The position numbers were made by a program, and so were the translations under genes. Below, one piece after another: positions 36,854 to 47,728 of a stretch of DNA of 64,000 nucleotides (its first letter is position 1; each line of letters opens with the position of its first letter). A model generated the notes under the pieces. The model had not been told where the DNA came from and made no database searches. It saw only the letters and a list, made by a program, of their open reading frames with translations. The stretch is from Pseudomonas sp. BGI-2 (GTDB lineage Bacteria > Pseudomonadota > Gammaproteobacteria > Pseudomonadales > Pseudomonadaceae): NCBI RefSeq assembly GCF_004310295.1, contig NZ_SISB01000012.1, positions 61,357 to 125,356 on the forward strand, in the 5' to 3' direction.

Positions 36854-37177
36854 CGAAATTATGTCCGGAACATAAACTCGCAAATTTCGATACACATTCT
36901 GGTTGGGACGAACATTGCTCCGCCAGCGGAATAGCTCGTGAACATTAGCTGACCTGGCCTACGAGCCAAAAGGTCCTAGCGCCGGCGGGAACTGCTCATG
37001 TAATGCATTTTTCCTGCGTTGTGTGTGAGTACGGCACGGCACTGCAAACTGCAAATGAGCTTGATGCGAACTTCATTCCTGCTCACCAATCGGCTGGATG
37101 GCCGGCATACAGAGCGTTAGGCGGCTGCCCGCGTGTCTGGAGGTTAATTGTCGTGCGCGCTGGAGAGCAGCCCGCCC
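36854..37177. other. Region without a recognisable gene
   Basis: No RNA gene, repeat or conserved frame is evident. A 68-codon open frame at 37003-37209 lacks a ribosome-binding site and coding character. Confidence 0.4.
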
Positions 37178-37510
37178 TTAACCGAATTGTTCGGCAAGCC
37201 CGACGATGATGCCCTTAGGGCTACAAATATAGACAAGTTGGTTCGATTTTTCGTACTGCATCTGGCCAGTGAGTTCTGCGCCACGGGCCTGTATCCGTGA
37301 AGCGACAGTGTCGATGTCATCGACGGCGAGCATGATGCGACGAAGACCCTAAGCGTTCACTGGTGCGTCCACGGGCCCGAACCCGACTGCGTTTGGCGTG
37401 TGGAATTTTTCCAGTTAAGTTTCCTGCCCATCGGGAGTCCGCAGGCATCGCTAGGGTGGCTCGGACGTCTCCAGGCCGAATGAGGCTCCCAACAGAAGGC
37501 TAACCGTGGT
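37178..37510 (-). pseudogene. VOC (glyoxalase-fold) family gene with internal stops
   Basis: Reading the minus strand from about 37510, the sequence is GASFGLETSEPP-stop-RCLRTPDGQET-stop-LEKFHTPNAVGFGPV…VNA-stop-GLRRIMLAVDDIDTVASRI … GIIVGLAEQFG and TAA at 37178. The order and motifs are those of a VOC dioxygenase/glyoxalase-like protein, but there are three in-frame stop codons (two plausibly from CAG or CAA). It is therefore dead. The surrounding DNA marks the decayed edge of the accessory region. Confidence 0.75.
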
Positions 37511-37724
37511 TTGGCCACGATAACTGACTGTAGAAATGCTACAGCGGACCTCAGAGCTGACCGTAATAACAGTGGGGACAAGCGAAAGATACCTTTATTT
37601 CCGCGTCTAAAATTTTATAAAATATGGTTATCTCATTTTTTGCAATCGGCGGACGTTTCCTGAGCAGCTGACGTTTTTCTGGAACAACCGTAGTTTGTAA
37701 AACCTTAACCAGAGACCACTGAAC

Positions 37725-38618
37725 ATGAGAATAGACCTTAAAGAATCTCAACCTAGCAAGGCTGCTGAGCTCCGTAGTAAAAAGCTTCGCGGGAACGTCG
37801 GGAAGGCCATTGTGGATTATTCAATGGTCGAAGATGGCGATAAGATAATGGTTTGCGTAAGCGGTGGGAAAGATTCATTTGTAATGTTAGATGCTCTGCT
37901 GCACTTGCAACGGGTGGCACAAATAAAGTTTAGAGTTGTAGCCGTGAATCTTGATCAGAAACAACCTGGCTTTCCAAGTCATATATTGCCTGATTATTTC
38001 AGGAGCAAAGGCATTGAGCACTATATAATTGACAAAGATACCTACTCTGTTGTGAAGGAAAAGGTTCCAGAAGGTAAAACAACTTGCTCGCTTTGCTCCA
38101 GGCTAAGAAGGGGTACGTTTTATAGTTTCGCAGAAGAAATTGGTGCTACTAAATTGGCTTTAGGTCATCATATGGATGATATGGTCGAAACGTTATTCCT
38201 TAATATGTTCTTCCAGGCGCAGTTGAAGGGAATGCCCCCTAAACTTCTCAGTGATGACAAGCGAAATATTGTTATCCGGCCGCTTGCATATTGTCGCGAG
38301 AAAGACATAGCAAAAATCGCTGCAGACAACGCATATCCCATCATTCCGTGTAACCTCTGCGGTTCACAAGAGAATCTACAAAGAAAAAAAATTAAATCTA
38401 TGATTGCGGAGTGGGACTCAGCGAATCCTGGCTGTGTGGAAAACATCTTCCACAGCTTGCAAAGCGTGAATCCTTCACAGTTGGCTGATCGTAGCCTGTT
38501 TGAATTTGCAAGCTTATCCATCGACAGATCGGCAGCCCGGACACCGGACAAATTCGGAGGAGCAGCGGTCTCATCCTCCAGCGCAGAAAATTGGACGGAT
38601 ATCGTCCGGATTTTGTAA
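37725..38618 (+). CDS. ttcA: tRNA 2-thiocytidine biosynthesis protein TtcA, foreign full-length copy
   Basis: The 297-residue protein is a complete TtcA: the PP-loop ATP motif [12 protein letters not shown] (about 45-56), [10 protein letters not shown] and [12 protein letters not shown] providing the CxxC pairs for the iron-sulfur cluster, and [17 protein letters not shown]. TtcA thiolates C32 of certain tRNAs. The gene is much more AT-rich than the native copy 166 bases downstream and diverged from it, with an unusual Ser-rich C-terminal tail. It sits exactly at the accessory-region edge, where the native gene has lost its 5' part. The simplest reading is that it replaces the disrupted function. 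Confidence 0.88.
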   Translation: MRIDLKESQPSKAAELRSKKLRGNVGKAIVDYSMVEDGDKIMVCVSGGKDSFVMLDALLHLQRVAQIKFRVVAVNLDQKQPGFPSHILPDYFRSKGIEHYIIDKDTYSVVKEKVPEGKTTCSLCSRLRRGTFYSFAEEIGATKLALGHHMDDMVETLFLNMFFQAQLKGMPPKLLSDDKRNIVIRPLAYCREKDIAKIAADNAYPIIPCNLCGSQENLQRKKIKSMIAEWDSANPGCVENIFHSLQSVNPSQLADRSLFEFASLSIDRSAARTPDKFGGAAVSSSSAENWTDIVRIL

Positions 38619-38783
38619 AGTTTCATCACCAATTTTGGAGGGGTGGATAAGTTTTTGAGGATCATGGGAGCGAAAATTTACGTTTTTTGCTTTTTTTGTA
38701 AAGACAAGTTTCTGTATATGCTCATTAAAATCAATAGCTTGTTTTGTTTTAGAGCGTTAGTGGGGGCATTTCGTGGGCTATAA

Positions 38784-39485
38784 GGCAAGGACAGCTACAC
38801 CATGCTCGACGTGCTCTTGCACTTGCAGAAGGTCGCTCCGATCAAGTTCGAGATCGTGGCCGTGAACATGGACCAGAAACAACCAGGCTTTCCTGAGCAC
38901 GTGCTGCCGGTCTACCTCAAAGAATTGGGCATCGAGTACCACATCGTCGAAAAAGACACCTACTCGGTGGTCAAGGAGCTGATCCCGGAAGGCAAGACCA
39001 CCTGCTCGCTGTGCTCGCGCCTGCGTCGCGGCACGCTCTACACCTTTGCCGACGAAATCGGCGCGACCAAAATGGCCCTCGGTCATCACCGTGACGACAT
39101 CGTCGAGACGTTCTTCCTCAACATGTTCTTCAACGGTTCACTCAAGGCCATGCCGCCCAAGCTGCGTGCCGACGACGGCCGCAACGTGGTGATTCGCCCG
39201 CTGGCCTACTGCAACGAAAAAGACATTCAGGCCTACGCGGACTTCAAGCAATTCCCGATCATCCCGTGCAACCTCTGCGGTTCCCAGGAAAACCTGCAAC
39301 GTCAGGTGGTCAAGGACATGCTGCAAGAGTGGGAGCACAAAACCCCGGGCCGTACCGAAAGCATTTTCCGCAGCTTGCAGAACGTGCAACCGTCGCAACT
39401 GGCGGACCGCAACCTGTTCGACTTCACCAGCCTCAAGATCGACGCAACCGCCGCTTCGCGGTTCGTCAACGTGGTCAACCTCTAA
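38784..39485 (+). pseudogene. ttcA: Native ttcA truncated at the PP-loop
   Basis: The native GC-rich coding sequence appears abruptly at 38784 with [20 protein letters not shown] and continues to the normal end (…RFVNVVNL). The first about 50 residues, including the SGG half of the SGGKDS ATP motif, are missing; upstream is AT-rich accessory DNA with a stop (TAA 38781-38783) directly before the junction. Translation could start at the internal ATG 38802, but the product would lack the ATP-binding loop and be inactive. Core gene order resumes immediately after it. Confidence 0.88.
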
Positions 39486-39491
39486 TCAGAA

Positions 39492-39585
39492 ACTGTAGGA
39501 GTGAGACCGGCTTGCCGGCGATTGCGTCGTGTCAGTCGACATCAACGTTGAATGACACACCGCTATCGCGAGCAGGCTCACTCTA
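39492..39585. repeat. Degenerate REP-type hairpin
   Basis: TGTAGGAGTGAGACCGGCTT and ATCGCGAGCAGGCTCACTCT are imperfect inverted copies of Pseudomonas REP sequence, between ttcA and the glycosylase gene. Confidence 0.65.
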
Positions 39586-39619
39586 CATTTGTTTTTTGTT
39601 TCAACCTCCAGGAGAGGGC

Positions 39620-40294
39620 ATGCGCGATTACAAGTGGCTGCACGAATACTGTCTGAACCGCTTCGGTTCAGCGGCTGAACTGGAAGCCCATCTGCCCGTT
39701 CCCAAGACCCCGGCGCAATTGCGCAAGATCAGCGACGACCGCTACCTCTCGACCATGGCACTGCGCGTGTTCCGCGCCGGGCTCAAGCACAGCCTGGTGG
39801 ACGCCAAGTGGCCGTCGTTCGAAGAAGTGTTCTTCAAGTTCGACCCGGAAAAGGTTGTGCTGATGAGCGCTGAACACCTTGAACGCCTGATGCAGGACGC
39901 GCGGATTATCCGCCATCTGGGCAAGCTCAAGAGCGTGCCGCGCAATGCGCAGTTCATCCTGGACGAGGCGCATGAGAGGGGCAGCTTCGGCGCGTTGATC
40001 GCCGATTGGCCAGTGACGGATATCGTCGGGTTGTGGACGTACCTGAAAAAGCGCGGCCATCAATTGGGCGGGTTGTCGGCGCCGCGCTTCTTGCGCATGG
40101 TCGGCAAGGACACGTTTGTGCCGAGTTACGACGTGGTGGCGGGGTTGAATGCGCAGAAGATTGTCGACAAGGTGCCAACCAGTCTACGGGACCTGGCGTT
40201 GGTGCAGGATGTGTTCAACCAGTGGCATGAACAGAGTGGCGGGCGGGCGATGAGCCAGATTTCGATGATGCTTGCGTACACAGTGAATCATTAA
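39620..40294 (+). CDS. DNA-3-methyladenine glycosylase I family protein
   Basis: The 224-residue protein, beginning MRDYKWLHEYCLNRFGSAAE, belongs to the Tag-like helical glycosylase superfamily as annotated next to ttcA in many Pseudomonas. Visible features are KISDDRYLSTMALRVFRAGLKHSLVDAKWPSFEEVF, the family's start of the catalytic fold, and a helix-rich C-terminal half. The zinc ligands of E. coli Tag are not obvious to me, so substrate specificity is uncertain; base-excision repair of alkylated DNA is the family role. GGAGAGGG precedes the ATG. Confidence 0.75.
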   Translation: MRDYKWLHEYCLNRFGSAAELEAHLPVPKTPAQLRKISDDRYLSTMALRVFRAGLKHSLVDAKWPSFEEVFFKFDPEKVVLMSAEHLERLMQDARIIRHLGKLKSVPRNAQFILDEAHERGSFGALIADWPVTDIVGLWTYLKKRGHQLGGLSAPRFLRMVGKDTFVPSYDVVAGLNAQKIVDKVPTSLRDLALVQDVFNQWHEQSGGRAMSQISMMLAYTVNH

Positions 40295-40307
40295 CACCGA
40301 GTCGATC

Positions 40308-40377
40308 CCTTCGCGGGCAAGCCTCGCTCCTACAGGTACGGTGGTGCCGTTGTAGGAGCGAGGCTTGCCCGCGAAGG
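40308..40377. repeat. REP hairpin, CCTTCGCGGGCAAGCC type
   Basis: A 27-bp perfect inverted repeat (40308-40334 and 40351-40377) between convergent genes. The same sequence forms the hairpin at 62245-62317. It may also act as a terminator or mRNA stabiliser. Confidence 0.9.
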
Positions 40378-40384
40378 CGTCAGA

Positions 40385-40810
40385 TCAGGCGACGGAAATC
40401 TCACCTTCGCCTGCAAGTTTGCGATTCAACTGAAACCGCCACCGCACATACAACAGCGCCGAACAGAACACCGCCAGGCTAGCGCCCATTTCCAGCAAGC
40501 CAAACAGCTGCCGGTTCGGGTCATACGCGGCCAGTGCGCCCTTGATGAAATACAGATTCACCACAAAACACATCCACGAGTGCCCACGTGCGCTACCGAT
40601 GATCATCCCCGGCGCCAGCAACAGCAGTGGCACCAGTTCGATCAGCAAAATCACCCATGGCCGCGCGCCGTGCAGGTCGGCAAATACCAGGTAATAGGCG
40701 CACAGCAGCCCCACCAGCCCGAAAAAGCACAGCAGGCTGATCACCCGCATCGCCCGGACCCGTGGTTCGAGCCATTGGATCGAGGGCAGAATCTTCGGCT
40801 TTTTCGCCAC
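40385..40810 (-). CDS. DUF2069 family inner-membrane protein
   Basis: A 141-residue protein with four transmembrane helices (about 22-45, 52-72, 79-97, 107-125), recognised as DUF2069 from RVISLLCFFGLVGLLCAYYL, the LIELVPLLLLAPGMI helix and the RHSWMCFVVNLYFIKG-like stretch. The function is unknown. GTG at 40810 is the likely start, one base after the wrbA stop, so translation is probably coupled to wrbA. Gene order wrbA-DUF2069 is conserved in Pseudomonas. Confidence 0.82.
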   Translation of the reverse strand: MAKKPKILPSIQWLEPRVRAMRVISLLCFFGLVGLLCAYYLVFADLHGARPWVILLIELVPLLLLAPGMIIGSARGHSWMCFVVNLYFIKGALAAYDPNRQLFGLLEMGASLAVFCSALLYVRWRFQLNRKLAGEGEISVA

Positions 40811-40811
40811 G

Positions 40812-41758
<947 letters not shown>

Positions 41759-41872
41759 GTGCGGGTCGCATCTTGCGTAAGGTGGCGGCTATTCTAACTG
41801 TGCAGCGCGCAATCCAGAACCTCGGGAGGCGATGGGTCGCAGGCGCATTCAATTTTGAACAAGGATTACGAC

Positions 41873-42340
41873 ATGACAAGACGACTGGCAGCGGCATTGG
41901 CGATCATGGGTACGTTGATGCTGGGGGGCTGTGGCAACGACTATGGCATCGACCAGAACGGCCACAAAGTCGCCGCCGAACGTCTGGACAAACAATGGGT
42001 GGTGCTCAACTACTGGGCCGAATGGTGTGGCCCGTGCCGTACCGAGATCCCGGAGTTGAATGCGCTGGCCGATCAGCTGAAGGACAAAAAAATCGGTGTG
42101 TTCGGGGTCAATTTCGACAATGTGCAGGGGGAAGAGCTGAAAAACGCCAGCGAGAAACTGGGGATCAAGTTCACCGTACTGGCGTCGGACCCGGCGGATC
42201 TTTTCGAGTTGCCACGCAGCGAGGCGTTGCCAGTGACGTACATCATCGATAACAAGGGCAAGGTGCGCGAGCAGTTGATGGGTGAGCAGACCGCGGCAGG
42301 GGTGATGGCCAAGCTGGAGGCGTTACAGGCGCTCAACTGA
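41873..42340 (+). CDS. TlpA-family thioredoxin-like lipoprotein
   Basis: The 155-residue protein has a lipoprotein signal (LMLGGC, Cys about 20) and a thioredoxin fold with the active site WAEWCGPCR (about 50-58) and cis-Pro motif ALPVTYIIDNKG. Such TlpA/ResA-like proteins reduce or isomerise disulfides in the periplasm, often for cytochrome c or outer-membrane proteins. The ATG at 41873 follows AAGGA; the upstream TTG at 41855 is unlikely. Confidence 0.88.
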   Translation: MTRRLAAALAIMGTLMLGGCGNDYGIDQNGHKVAAERLDKQWVVLNYWAEWCGPCRTEIPELNALADQLKDKKIGVFGVNFDNVQGEELKNASEKLGIKFTVLASDPADLFELPRSEALPVTYIIDNKGKVREQLMGEQTAAGVMAKLEALQALN

Positions 42341-42383
42341 CTGCGTATGGCTCTTGTTGTTAAGAAGCTTCTATGGTGAGGGG

Positions 42384-42483
42384 CTTTTGTGGCGAGGGGA
42401 TTTATCCCCGTTGGGTTGCGCAGCGACCCCAAAAATGGGACCGCTGCGCAGTCCAACGGGGATAAATCCCCTCGCCACAAAAG
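42384..42483. repeat. REP-like hairpin, TGTGGCGAGGGGATTTATCC type
   Basis: Perfect 31-bp arms (42384-42414 and 42453-42483), with further pairing of GCGCAGCGACCC and GGGACCGCTGCGC toward the loop. It lies between convergent genes. A variant occurs at 63820-63956. Confidence 0.9.
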
Positions 42484-42524
42484 CTCCTCGCCACAGGTAT
42501 TCACTTGGCCAGAGGCCGGGGTTA

Positions 42525-42929
42525 TCAACCCTCTTCAAGCCACCAACGCAACGGCTTGCCTTCCGCCGGCCAGAAGCGCATCTGCTCGATCGGCGAAACA
42601 TCCCAGCGCTGCACATTTTCCAGGGCCTGCATGAAGCGTTTTTCCTGCTCCATCACGGCCGGCGGGCACATTTTGCGGGTGCTGCCGATCTTGCCGAAGC
42701 TCAGTTTGTCGCCTTCCAGCGTGTACGGCGCAAACCAGTGGTTGCAGCCGCCATTGCCGTAAGCCCGGCCGTCTTCACCAAGAGTAATGGTCAGGTGGCT
42801 GTAGTCCATCAACGGACGTTCGCCGATCCATTCCAGAATGTAGCTGCGGTTTTGTTGCAATTTCACCGGCTCGGCGGCGCAGCCCAGCAGGCTGGCACCG
42901 ACCAGTGCGGTCAGGGCGAGGCGTTTCAT
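42525..42929 (-). CDS. META-domain lipoprotein
   Basis: The 134-residue protein has a lipoprotein signal (LVGASLLGC, Cys about 17) and a META/HslJ-like domain, seen from LTITLGEDGRAYGNGGCNHWFAPYTLEGDKLSFGKIGSTRKMCPP, where the NGxxGCN motif is diagnostic. The function in Pseudomonas is unknown; HslJ relates to novobiocin resistance and heat shock in E. coli. Its ATG overlaps the upstream gene's TGA by one base, so the two are translationally coupled. ATG 42929 is chosen rather than upstream in-frame starts because of the signal peptide. Confidence 0.85.
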   Translation of the reverse strand: MKRLALTALVGASLLGCAAEPVKLQQNRSYILEWIGERPLMDYSHLTITLGEDGRAYGNGGCNHWFAPYTLEGDKLSFGKIGSTRKMCPPAVMEQEKRFMQALENVQRWDVSPIEQMRFWPAEGKPLRWWLEEG

Positions 42930-43363
42930 CACGCGGGCTCCTGGCATTTCGGGCACAGGTGCTTCTCGCCAACGGTGGTCCAGCCCAACTCGGCAATCCG
43001 CGCGGTGGCGGCAGGCTTTTCAGCCTTGTTGCCCAGTTTGGCGTCGACTGCGAACTCGAAGCTCAACTCTTTGGCGCAGCTGTCGCAATTGACTTTCCAG
43101 GTGTGGATCGCCAATTCGCCGAACACCGGACCACTGGCCACCGCGACCCATTGGCCGGGCGGGTTGATCAGGTGGCGAACCGTTTCCACGGTCAGGCGCA
43201 TGGACAAGTCCTTGGCACCCTTGAGGGTCACGACCAGCACGTCATTATTACGAATCGAGCCGCCGTTGCCGGTGACTTGATAACGCCCCGGCACAAGGGC
43301 GCGGCATTCGGTGAGGGTGTGTTGCGGGTTCATCAGGTTGTAGCGGAAATCGTGTTCGACCAT
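42929..43363 (-). CDS. Hypothetical protein with C-terminal zinc ribbon
   Basis: A 144-residue soluble protein. The first about 90 residues contain a PilZ-like beta pattern (NPQHTLTECRALVPGRYQV, NDVLVVTLKGAKDL) but I cannot assign a family. The C-terminal part has two Cys pairs, CDSC (about 100) and CPKC (about 139), that would bind one zinc ion. It is upstream of and coupled to the META lipoprotein gene, and divergent from the other zinc-ribbon gene. AGGACC precedes the ATG at 43363; the 35-codon extension to 43468 is unlikely. Confidence 0.6.
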   Translation of the reverse strand: MVEHDFRYNLMNPQHTLTECRALVPGRYQVTGNGGSIRNNDVLVVTLKGAKDLSMRLTVETVRHLINPPGQWVAVASGPVFGELAIHTWKVNCDSCAKELSFEFAVDAKLGNKAEKPAATARIAELGWTTVGEKHLCPKCQEPA

Positions 43364-43497
43364 GGGTCCTCCAAATATGCGCGGTATGCTATCACGGGCC
43401 TGCACGCAGCATGGCGTGGGCAGATGACCTTCGATCTGGTTCAAATCACCGGCCGACTCATGGCACACTGCCGCTTTTGCATCTCTAAGGAACGGAC

Positions 43498-43899
43498 ATG
43501 GCGTTAATCGAATGTTTTGAGTGCAAGCAAAGCATCAGCTCCATGGCGCCTGCTTGCATTCATTGCGGTGCACCGGCGGGAACGGTGCAAGCAACCACTT
43601 CGACGGCAGCGCCCGTGCAGGCGCCGCTTTCTTTCGGGCGTTTGCCAGAAGATGCGAAAGTCGCCAGGGTGATCCCGGCCGCGTTCGGACGTAAACGCAA
43701 AACCGAAGTTCCGGCCGAAACGGCGGCGCCGATGGCCGCCCCCAACGGCGTGCGTCCGGTGGAACTCTGGCTGAAGCTGATGATTTTCTTTCTGCCGCCG
43801 TTCTTTGTCTGGTTCCTGCTGCGTCGCGGGCATTCGCTGGGGCAACGCTTGTTGGGGTTCGGCTGGCTGGGGCTGATGATCCTCTTGTCCAAGGCCTGA
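43498..43899 (+). CDS. Zinc-ribbon membrane protein
   Basis: The 133-residue protein begins with a zinc-ribbon (CFECKQSISSMAPACIHCG, Cys at 6, 9, 20 and 23), followed by an Ala/Pro-rich linker and a hydrophobic C-terminal region with two helices (about 92-110 and 118-132). This is the layout of small zinc-ribbon-domain membrane proteins of unknown role. Its stop is 6 bases from the end of the convergent ldhA gene. Confidence 0.7.
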   Translation: MALIECFECKQSISSMAPACIHCGAPAGTVQATTSTAAPVQAPLSFGRLPEDAKVARVIPAAFGRKRKTEVPAETAAPMAAPNGVRPVELWLKLMIFFLPPFFVWFLLRRGHSLGQRLLGFGWLGLMILLSKA

Positions 43900-43904
43900 T
43901 CGAG

Positions 43905-44894
43905 TCAGCCCTCGACCCGATTCTGCGGTGTGCCGGCGGCCCAGGCGGCGATGTTCTGCAGGGTCGTCGTGGCAATCGCGTCCAAGGCTTCGCGGGTCAG
44001 GAAGGCCTGGTGCGCGGTGATGATCACGTTCGGAAAGGTCAGCAGCCGCGCCAGCACATCGTCCTGCAACGGCAGGTCGGACCGGTCCTCGAAGAACAGC
44101 TGCGCCTCTTCTTCATAGACATCCAGCCCCAGATAACCCAATTGGCCGTCCTTCAGCGCGTCGATCAGCGCCGGCGTGTCCACCAGACCACCACGCCCGG
44201 TGTTGATCAACATCGCGCCGGGCTGCATGTGCGCCAGTGACTCGCGGTTGATCAAATGTTTGCTCTGCTCGTTGAGTGGGCAGTGCAGGCTGATGATCTG
44301 CGACTCGGCGAGCAGCTCCGGCAAGCTCAGGTAACGAGCACCGAGGGCTTCGACTTGCGGATTAGGGTAGGGGTCATAAGCCAGCAACCGGCAGCCGAAA
44401 CCGTTCATGATTTTCGCGAAGGTCGCGCCAATCTGCCCGGTGCCGACCACGCCGACAGTCTTGCCCACCAAGTCGAAACCGGTCAGGCCGTGCAGGCTGA
44501 AATCACCTTCGCGGGTGCGGTTGTAGGCGCGGTGCAGTCGCCGGTTGAGCGCGAGGATCAGCGCCACCGCGTGTTCGGCCACCGCGTGCGGCGAGTAGGC
44601 CGGGACCCGCACAATCGAGAGCCCCAACAGCTTCGCCGCCTCCAGGTCGACATGGTTGTAGCCGGCCGAGCGCAGGGCGATCAAGCGTGTGCCGCCCGCG
44701 GCCAGACGTTCCAGCACCGGGGCGCTCAGGTCATCATTGATGAACGCGCAGACCACCTCGTGATATTCCGCCAATGCCACGGTATCGAGGCTCAGCCGCG
44801 CCGATTGAAAGTGCAGCTCGATACCGGCGGGCAGCTCGGCGTCGAGAAAGCTGTCGCGGTCGTAGGTCTGGCTGCTGAAAAGAATCGTGCGCAT
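43905..44894 (-). CDS. ldhA: Fermentative D-lactate dehydrogenase
   Basis: The 329-residue protein is a D-2-hydroxyacid dehydrogenase: substrate Arg and YNHVDLEAAKLLG, NAD-binding VGKTVGVVGTGQIGATFAKIMNGFG (about 145-170), catalytic RGGLVDTPAL (Arg), Glu in LGLDVYEEEAQLFFED, and His in TAHQAFLTREAL. It matches LdhA (NAD-dependent D-lactate dehydrogenase), and the neighbouring gacS confirms the Pseudomonas order. An AGGAGG site precedes ATG 44894; the in-frame upstream extension has no support. Confidence 0.92.
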   Translation of the reverse strand: MRTILFSSQTYDRDSFLDAELPAGIELHFQSARLSLDTVALAEYHEVVCAFINDDLSAPVLERLAAGGTRLIALRSAGYNHVDLEAAKLLGLSIVRVPAYSPHAVAEHAVALILALNRRLHRAYNRTREGDFSLHGLTGFDLVGKTVGVVGTGQIGATFAKIMNGFGCRLLAYDPYPNPQVEALGARYLSLPELLAESQIISLHCPLNEQSKHLINRESLAHMQPGAMLINTGRGGLVDTPALIDALKDGQLGYLGLDVYEEEAQLFFEDRSDLPLQDDVLARLLTFPNVIITAHQAFLTREALDAIATTTLQNIAAWAAGTPQNRVEG

Positions 44895-44974
44895 AAGGTC
44901 CTCCTGGATAACTCGGTCACGATTACAGAATCCGGTGAGTTTAGCGGTTATGGTTTGGGCACCATTGCGCTGCA

Positions 44975-47728
44975 TCAAGCGTTTATTCGGGCGTGGGCGG
45001 CCAGGCGATTGATCGCCCGGTCGAGTTCTTCCAGGGCGCCGGGGGCTTTCGGGTCCTGTTGCTTGAGCAGGGTTTCGCTGCGCTGGCAGGCGGCACGCAG
45101 TTGCGGGACGCCGCAATAGCGGGTCGCGCCGTGCAGGCGGTGGACGCGCTCGATCAGGGCGTTCTGGTCATTGATTTCCCGAGCCAGGCGAATCGCCTCG
45201 CGGTCGGCTTCCAGGGAGGCCAGCAACATCGCCAGCATGTCGGCTGCCAGATCGGCTTTGCCGGCGGCCAGGCGCAAGCCTTCGTCGTGGTCGAGCACCT
45301 GCAACTCATGTGCGCCGCCATGGCTGTCGCTGGAGCGCTCCGGCCCGTGATTGCGCAACGCCAGGCCGGTCCACTTCAACACCACCTGGGCCAGTTGCCG
45401 TTCGCTGATCGGTTTGGTCAGGTAGTCGTCCATGCCGCTTTGCAGCAGCGCGCGTTTTTCGTTGGCCATGGCGTGGGCGGTGAGGGCGACGATCGGCAGT
45501 GGCGTGCAATGCCGCTCGCTTTCCCACTGACGAATCGCCTCGGTGCTCTGACGCCCGTCCATGCCGGGCATTTGCACGTCCATCAACACCAGGTCAAAGG
45601 TCTCGCTTTGCACCGCTTTCACCGCCGCGTAACCGCTTTCGACCGCGAGCACCTTGGCGCCCATGTCTTCGAGCAGGGTTTGCACCAGCAACAGGTTGGC
45701 CGGGTTGTCGTCGACGCACAGCACCTTCGGCGCGCGGCTGGATACCGGTTCGCCGGGTTCGTTGCGCTGCTGGCGCGGGTTGACCAGATCGGACAATGCC
45801 CGGCGCAACTTGCGGGTGCAGGCCGGTTTGGCCTGAAGCTGGCTGTGTGGGTTGGGCACCGAAAGGTGGAACAGCGTCTGTTCGGTGGTCGGGCACAGCA
45901 CCAACACTTTGCAGCCCAGGTGTTCGAGGTCCCAGATGTGCTGGTTGAGGCGCTCCGGTGGCATGTCGTTGCTGGTGATGCCGAGCACCGCCAGATCGAT
46001 CGCCTGATCGGTCTGATGCGCGCCGGTTACGCCATTGGCCAGGCTTTCCAGGGTATTGAACGGCGTCACGACCAGGCCGCAATCTTCCAGTTGATGCTGC
46101 AAGGCCTGGCGCGCCAGTTCATGGTTTTCCAGCACCGCCACGCGGCGCCCGAGCAGCGGTGGGGCGGGAAGGTCTTCGGCATCGTCACGGGTCTTGGGCA
46201 GGCTGAGGCTGATCCAGAACTCCGAGCCTTCGCCCGGCGTGCTGTCGACGCCGATCTCGCCACCCATCTGCTCGATCAGCCGCTTGGAAATCACCAGCCC
46301 CAAACCGGTGCCGCCGGGCTGGCGGGACAGCGAATTGTCGGCCTGGCTGAACGCCTGGAACAGGGCGCGCACGTCCTGGTTCGACAGGCCGATGCCGGTG
46401 TCCTGAATGCTGATACGCAGTTGCACGCTGTCTTCGTGTTCTTCTTCAAGCATGGCCCGGGCGACGATGGTGCCTTCGCGGGTGAACTTGATCGCGTTGC
46501 TCACCAGGTTCGTGAGGATCTGCTTGAGTCGCAGCGGATCGCCCACCAGCGACAAAGGTGTGTCGCGATAAACCAGGCTCACCAGCTCAAGCTGTTTGGC
46601 ATGGGCGGCCGGGGCGAGGATGGTCAGCGTGTCCTGCAACAGGTCGCGCAGGTTGAACGGAATATTGTCGAGCACCAGTTTGCCGGCCTCGATTTTCGAG
46701 AAGTCGAGGATCTCGTTGATGATCCCCAGCAGGCTGTCGGCAGACTTTTCGATGGTGCCCAGATAGTCGAGCTGTCGCGGGGTCAGCTCGCTTTTTTGCA
46801 ACAGATGAGTGAAGCCGAGAATACCGTTGAGCGGCGTGCGGATTTCATGGCTCATGTTGGCCAGGAACTCGGATTTGATCCGGCTCGCTTCCAGGGCTTC
46901 CTTGCGCGCCAGGTCCAGCTCGATGTTCTGGATCTCGATGGTTTCCAGGTTCTGGCGCACGTCTTCGGTGGCCTGGTCGACGCTGTGCTGCAATTCTTCC
47001 TGAGCGTTTTGCAACGTGCCGGCCATGCGGTTGATGCCCGACGCCAGCTCATCCAGCTCCTGACTGCCAAGGGGGGGCAGGCGGGTTTCCAGATGACCGT
47101 CCTTGAGTTGCGCCACCGCCAGTTTGATCTGGCTGATCGGTCGATTGATCGTACGGCCCATCCGCAAGGCGAGCAACGCCGCACCGGCCAGGCCCGCGCC
47201 AATCAGCAGCAGGCTGGCGAACAGGCTGCGGTAACCGCGCAGCAACATGCCGCTGTGGGACAGTTCGAGCTCGACCCAGCCCAGCAGGCGCTCGGCTTCA
47301 TCAGGTATCAGGTCACCGGCCAGGTTGCGGTGCTTGCCGAACACCGGCAGCAGATAACGCGTCGCATCGTTGCCACTGCGGCGCAGCATCTGCGAGCCAT
47401 TGCCCATCGGTGCCGGGTTGAGCATGGTCGGGCCGGCGTGGGCCACGGGCGTGCGGTCGGGGGCGAGGAAGGTCACGGCGCGCACGTCTGGTGTTTCCAG
47501 CGACTGAGTGGCGATGCGCTCCAGCAACTCATTGTCTTTGTGACCCATGGCCGGGGCCACCAAGGGCGCGAGCTGTTCGGCGATCATCTCGCCGCGCTGC
47601 ATCAGTTGGGTTTGCAGGTCGGATTGCTGCGTCCAGGTAAAATAGCCGCCCAGGACCGCCGCCATCAGAGTGGTCGGCAACAGGGTCAGCAACAGCACGC
47701 GGCCTTTAATTCCCAGTTTCTTGAGCAC
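44975..47728 (-). CDS. gacS: Hybrid sensor histidine kinase GacS
   Basis: The 917-residue kinase begins [20 protein letters not shown] with GTG 47728, after an AGGAGAG site. In order it has a transmembrane helix, a periplasmic sensor region, a second helix (about 170-190), HAMP, the HisKA box [16 protein letters not shown] with phospho-His near 290, HATPase ([23 protein letters not shown]), a receiver domain ([13 protein letters not shown], Asp in [12 protein letters not shown] near 715) and a C-terminal Hpt domain ([11 protein letters not shown], His near 860). GacS phosphorylates GacA to switch on RsmY/RsmZ and secondary metabolism. The long open frame on the opposite strand is not a gene. 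Confidence 0.95.
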   Translation of the reverse strand: MLKKLGIKGRVLLLTLLPTTLMAAVLGGYFTWTQQSDLQTQLMQRGEMIAEQLAPLVAPAMGHKDNELLERIATQSLETPDVRAVTFLAPDRTPVAHAGPTMLNPAPMGNGSQMLRRSGNDATRYLLPVFGKHRNLAGDLIPDEAERLLGWVELELSHSGMLLRGYRSLFASLLLIGAGLAGAALLALRMGRTINRPISQIKLAVAQLKDGHLETRLPPLGSQELDELASGINRMAGTLQNAQEELQHSVDQATEDVRQNLETIEIQNIELDLARKEALEASRIKSEFLANMSHEIRTPLNGILGFTHLLQKSELTPRQLDYLGTIEKSADSLLGIINEILDFSKIEAGKLVLDNIPFNLRDLLQDTLTILAPAAHAKQLELVSLVYRDTPLSLVGDPLRLKQILTNLVSNAIKFTREGTIVARAMLEEEHEDSVQLRISIQDTGIGLSNQDVRALFQAFSQADNSLSRQPGGTGLGLVISKRLIEQMGGEIGVDSTPGEGSEFWISLSLPKTRDDAEDLPAPPLLGRRVAVLENHELARQALQHQLEDCGLVVTPFNTLESLANGVTGAHQTDQAIDLAVLGITSNDMPPERLNQHIWDLEHLGCKVLVLCPTTEQTLFHLSVPNPHSQLQAKPACTRKLRRALSDLVNPRQQRNEPGEPVSSRAPKVLCVDDNPANLLLVQTLLEDMGAKVLAVESGYAAVKAVQSETFDLVLMDVQMPGMDGRQSTEAIRQWESERHCTPLPIVALTAHAMANEKRALLQSGMDDYLTKPISERQLAQVVLKWTGLALRNHGPERSSDSHGGAHELQVLDHDEGLRLAAGKADLAADMLAMLLASLEADREAIRLAREINDQNALIERVHRLHGATRYCGVPQLRAACQRSETLLKQQDPKAPGALEELDRAINRLAAHARINA

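Noticed and set aside
38619..38783. Possible transposon end next to the ttcA junction
   Set aside because: The AT-rich segment ends TGGGGGCATTTCGTGGGC but I could find no inverted partner or target duplication in the window, so no element type is named.
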